Assembly (NCBI GenBank): GCA_951799425.1
Contig: OX637394.1
Coordinates: 12,580,501-12,644,500 of the forward strand
Source of the DNA: Ilex aquifolium
Lineage: Eukaryota; Streptophyta; Magnoliopsida; Aquifoliales; Aquifoliaceae
DNA length: 64,000 nucleotides
Direction of reading: 5' to 3'
Shown here: positions 59,959 through 64,000 of the stretch, piece after piece
Layout: the number at the start of each line of letters is the position of its first letter
Numbering within the stretch: the stretch's first letter is position 1
Translations under genes and position numbers: made by a program
Notes under the pieces: model-generated
Database searches by the model: none
Told to the model about the DNA's origin: nothing
Seen by the model: the letters and a program-made list of their open reading frames with translations, nothing else

Positions 59959-61004
59959 AACTACAGCTCCTCAAGAAACCATAGCTTCAATCCTCGGCTC
60001 TCAATGCAAAATTCTTCAATGTGGTAGGAGGGTTCATGTGGAAAGGGTACACACTACACACACAAGGCCTTATATGATGGTATGTTTGCGTGTGGTGTTG
60101 ATATTACAGTGGTATTGTCATGGTGCAGGGAATCTTAAAGAGGGAAGGAAGGCCATTTTTTTTTCTTGGAGAAAAGAGTGAAATTTCAGTGCGATGAGAA
60201 GCAGGCTTTTTGTCGAAGAGGAAAGGAGAAAAAGAAAAGAATGTTAAATTTCAGAATTGAAAGAGCTGACGGTCGCTTGCCATAGTTTATTTTTGAAAGA
60301 ATTTTAAGTCACGTGGTTAGTTTTCTGTCACTTTTGATGGTTGGATATTACTAATAAGAGTTAATTGAAACAATATTCAAAGTGTAGGGGGATAATTTCT
60401 TTAGAATATGGATAATTTGAGAGAGTTAATTATAAAATTACCAAAAGTTAGAGGGAGGAAATTGTAAATTAACCATAAATGTGACGAATGCAAAGGAAAA
60501 GGAGGATGATGTTTTTAGTAGTGAACTGCACTATTTAATGTAGTTGGCGAAGCCCCTTTGAACAATTTTTTTTGATCAAGCCCTTTGAACAATTTGAAAC
60601 CACAAACAACTTACCAGAAAACATATATAATTGGAAGTTGGAACTAAGAATATTGAATAAATCAACATCAAGACTTTTGGCTTTCTCTCAAGTCAACGGC
60701 GACTTTTTTAACCGATCACAACATGACACACGCAATAGACTTTTGTCATTTTTTTTTTGCAACATGGTCTGATTTGTTATCAATGCCTCTAGATGAAAAC
60801 TTGAAAATTAAACTTCAGTGACTATAGACTTAATCTACGTGATTTGGTAAATCCAAGACAATCATTTTTCAAGAGAAGACAATTTGGTGGTGTAATCTTC
60901 AAAATGTTGATGGCCCACCTACCCACCATTGGGTGCATCTTGACCCACCAATGTGCTTGTGGAGGGATGATACGTGTCAAAACAACATCCATGCGACAAG
61001 ATTA

Positions 61005-61591
61005 CGTCTGATTAAATTCTAATAACAAGTTAATACGATTCGTTAATAGAAATAATAAAAAGATTAGTTAGTAATTAACATCAATAATCTATTTTTTACT
61101 CAAAAAAATTCATTTCATGGATAGTTTATGAAGGAAATATATGATCATTTATTAAACTTTTTATAAGAATAATAAAGAGGTTCGATTAGTATCAAATACG
61201 AATATATAACTTGATTGGGGCTCAAAAAAAATTGATTTGGTTGGGATTGTAGGAGCAAAATGTTTGATTTTTATACTCTATAGGTTTATAACTTATAATT
61301 ATACGAATCCTTTTACAATTTACGACTGAATTTAAATTTGGTATTATAGGTGGTGGGGATGCTTGGGAGAAAAAGGCTGAGCTTTTCATTCATTATTATA
61401 CCCTTCGAATCGAACATGATAAGTTTATTGAGCCGATATGTTAATGTTAGACATTTAACCTAATTAATTAATTATATCAGATTAGGGTTAATTAGCACTA
61501 AATACAAATCTTAAAGAACAAAATATAAACATGACATGATTAACCCACCATTATTTGTTTTATTTACATGTGTGTGTGTATATATATATAT
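61005..61591. other. Spacer right of unit 2
   Basis: No gene. It includes 61357-61562, which matches 22097-22302 upstream of S28 copy 3, and a TG/TA microsatellite just before the array. Confidence 0.6.
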
Positions 61592-64000
61592 ACTAGTTAT
61601 TTCATGTGTCTGAAGGCACAGAGTAATAAAAAATGGTAAACAATAAACATATTTGTATTCATATCCAAAATCAAATCACAAACATAAAAGAGAGATAAAT
61701 GAATTTAAACATCGTTTGTAGTGGGGGATAGAGGTGGTGGTGGTAGGAGACAGTGATGATTGTGGTGGGTGGTAATGACTGTTGTGGTGGTGGCGGCGGC
61801 GGTGGGGGCGACAGCGACGACGGTGGCGGTGGTGGTGGGGGCGACGGCGACAACGATGGTGGTGGCGACAACGGCGACGGTGGTGGTGGAGGTGGTGGCG
61901 GTGGCGGTGGTGACGGTGGTGATGGCAGTGGAAGTGGTGGTGGTGGCGGTGACGACGACATTGGTGGTGATGGTAGTGGTGGTGGAGGTAGTGGTGGGGC
62001 AGTTTCAAACACTATTTTTTTTTAAAAGATTTATGAAAAATAATTTCTAGAAGTACTTTTAAAAAGTCACTCCAAACACACCTTTACGGACATATTTTTC
62101 CTATTAAATTTAGGGTGTTAATATTAATCGTTAGATTAACTTTAAATGAAAATTTAACGTGATCTCTACCACGAATAGCAAAAGTCATTTTGTTTATTTT
62201 TTGAAATTTGAATTGTAAGCTACTTTATTATATATACTAGTTATTGTCTGTACTTGAAGGCGATGGCAGCGGTGGTGGGGGCGACGGCAGCGTCGGTGGT
62301 GCTGGTGGCGGTGACGGTGGCAGTGGTGGCGACTGTGGTGATGGCAGTGGTGATGGTGGTGGTGGTGGTGGTGGCGGCGGCGGTGTTGGTGGTGGGGGTG
62401 GCAGTGGTGGTGGTGGCGACGATGGCAATGACGATGGCGGTGGTGGTGGTGGTGGCGGCGACGGCGACAGTGGTGGTGGTGGCGGTGGTGGTGGCGGCGG
62501 CGGGTGGCGACAATGGTGGTGGCGGCGGTGGCGACAATGGTGATAGCGACAACGGCGGCGGTGGTGGTGGAGGTGGTGGCGGTGGCGGTGGCGGTGGTGA
62601 CGGTGGTGATGGCAGTGGAAGTGGTGGTGGTGGCGGTGACGACGACATTGGTGGTGATGGTAGTGGTGGTGGAGGTAGTGGTGGGGCAGTTTCAAACACT
62701 ATTTTTTTTTAAAGTATTTATGAAAAATAATTTCTAGAAGTACTTTTAAAAAGTTACTCCAAACACACCTTTACGGACATATTTTTCCTATTAAATTTAG
62801 GGTGTTAATATTAATCGTTTGATTAACTTTAAATGAAAATTTAACGTGATCTCTACTACGAATAGCAAAAGTCATTTTGTTTATTTTTTGAAATTTGAAT
62901 TGTAAGCTACTTTATTATATATACTAGTTATTGTCTGTACTTGAAGGCGATGGCATCGGTGGTGGGGGCGACGGCAGCGTCGGTGGTGCTGGTGGCGGTG
63001 ACGGTGGCAGTGGTGGCGACTGTGGTGATGGCAGTGGTGATGGTGGTGGTGGTGGTGGTGGTGGTGGCGGCGGCGGTGTTGGTGGTGGGGGTGGCAGTGG
63101 TGGTGGTGGCGACGATGGCAATGACGATGGCGGTGGTGGTGGTGGTGGCGGCGACGGCGACAGTGGTGGTGGTGGCGGTGGTGGTGGCGGCGGCGGTGGC
63201 AACAATGGTGGTGGCGGCGGTGGCGACAATGGTGGTGGCGGTGGTGGTGATGGTGGTGGTGGTGGTGGCAGCGTCGATGGCGACGGCGGCGGTGACGACA
63301 TTGGTGGCGACGACGACGACGGTGGTGGCGACGGCGACATAGGTGGTGGCAGCGGTGGTGGTAGAGGTAGTGGTGGTGGGGGTGGTGGTGGTAGAGGTAG
63401 TGGTGGAGCGATTTCAGACACTATATATATATATATTTTTTAAAGTACTTATGAGAAATAATTTCTAAAAGTACTTTTGAAAAGTTACTCCAAACACATC
63501 CTTAGGGGCCTATTTTTCCTATTAAATTTAGGATGTTAATATTAGCCGTTAGATTAACTTTAAAATAAAATTTAAAGCGATCTGAACCGCGAAAAGCAAA
63601 AGTCATTTTGTTTATCTTTTGAAATTTGAATTGTAAGCTACTTTGTTATATAGATATACTAGTTATTGCCTGTGCCTAAAGACACAGAGTAATAAAAAAT
63701 CATAAACAATAAACATATTTGTATTCATATCCAAAATCAAATCACAAAAATATATGAAAGATAAATGAATTTAAGTATCGGTTGTGGTGGTGGCGGCGGC
63801 GGCGGCGGCGGCGATGGCATCGGTGGCAGAGGCGATAGGGGTGACAGCGGCAACGGTGGGGGCGGCGGCAGCGGTGGGGGCGACGGCGGCAATGGTGGTG
63901 GTGGCGACGGCTACGACGGCCGTGGCGGTGGTGGTGGCGGCGACGGTGGCGGTGGTGGTGGTGGTGGCGGCGGCGGTAGAGGTAGGGGTGGTGGTGGTAG
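61592..64000 (-). repeat. Tandem array of Helitron-like 3' ends with GGT/GGC tracts
   Basis: Four units begin ACTAGTTATT at 61592, 62236, 62923 and 63658 (644, 687 and 735 bp long; the last runs off the window). In reverse, each begin is a Helitron-like 3' end: hairpin (CTGTG...CACAG, clearest at 63658 and 61592), a short spacer and CTAGT. Each unit then has hundreds of bases of GGTGGTGGC/GGCGAC-type repeats and a ~200-bp AT-rich tail (TTTATGAAAAATAATTTCTA onward). Long glycine-, valine- or proline-rich open frames on both strands are by-products of the repeat. Confidence 0.7.

Larger units (their letters stand above)
58604..60680. repeat. Block D, copy D3
   Basis: Third copy of block D, lacking the Tourist-like insert of D1 and the hAT-like insert of D2. 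It is closest to the ancestral arrangement. No gene is called. Confidence 0.85.
48896..61004. repeat. Large tandem duplication, unit 2 (12.1 kb)
   Basis: Second copy of 34778-48895, head-to-tail and directly adjacent. It is shorter mainly because it lacks the 44789 hAT-like insert and the material equivalent to about 46953-48620, but it has a private LINE insert at 51029-51522. Confidence 0.9.

Noticed and set aside
61753-63443. Long glycine-rich, valine-rich and proline/histidine-rich open frames on both strands
   Set aside because: They arise in every frame from the GGT/GGC minisatellite, which rarely spells a stop codon. There is no start context, domain or conserved frame between units.

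Overview
The window is nuclear DNA of a flowering plant, most likely a eudicot. The evidence is AT-rich spacers, short GT-AG introns, and a dense mix of Ty1/copia and Ty3/gypsy remnants, LINE 3' ends, a tRNA-derived SINE family, Tourist-, hAT-, Mutator- and CACTA-type elements and a Helitron. I cannot name the species.

The only host genes I can support are five copies of one family: serine carboxypeptidases of peptidase family S28 (lysosomal Pro-X carboxypeptidase-like), all on the + strand. Copy 1 (1531-8482) and copy 3 (23853-27453) each resolve into nine exons with matching phases. They encode secretory proteins of 488 and 495 residues with a complete Ser-Asp-His triad. Copy 2 (11110-13696) keeps all nine exons but carries a 1-bp insertion, a GC splice donor, a damaged last exon and an early stop. 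Copies 4 (38774-39465) and 5 (53229-53915) keep only exon 1 and the start of exon 2, where the same copia element interrupts both.

Layout: 1-1530 SINE, a terminal-inverted-repeat element and the copy 1 promoter; 1531-8482 copy 1, with a 5'-truncated LINE in its last intron; 8.5-11.1 kb spacer; 11.1-13.7 kb copy 2; 14.06-15.0 kb first copy of a ~939-bp repeat (X); 16.08-18.13 kb non-autonomous Helitron; 18.13-20.77 kb a downstream block (D1) that recurs twice further right; 20.96-21.89 kb second copy of X; 23.85-27.45 kb copy 3; 27.95-34.76 kb a gypsy LTR interrupted by a nested Athila-like remnant; 34,778-48,895 and 48,896-61,004 a large direct tandem duplication, each unit carrying a decayed S28 copy, a copia remnant, a CACTA-type end and block D (D2, D3); 61,592-64,000 a tandem array of Helitron-like ends fused to long GGT/GGC tracts.

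The paralogous blocks serve as a dating tool. Several insertions (an hAT-like element, a Tourist-like element, a LINE end and a poly(A)-only retroinsert) are present in one copy and cleanly absent from the others, so their empty target sites can be read directly. The copia insertion is shared by both large units and so is older than the duplication. I saw no bacterial-type operon, CRISPR array or clearly new enzymatic system. The most notable content is the S28 birth-and-death cluster, the layered insertion record, the Helitron-end/GGT array, and an snRNA-type promoter motif pair inside the CACTA-type remnants.
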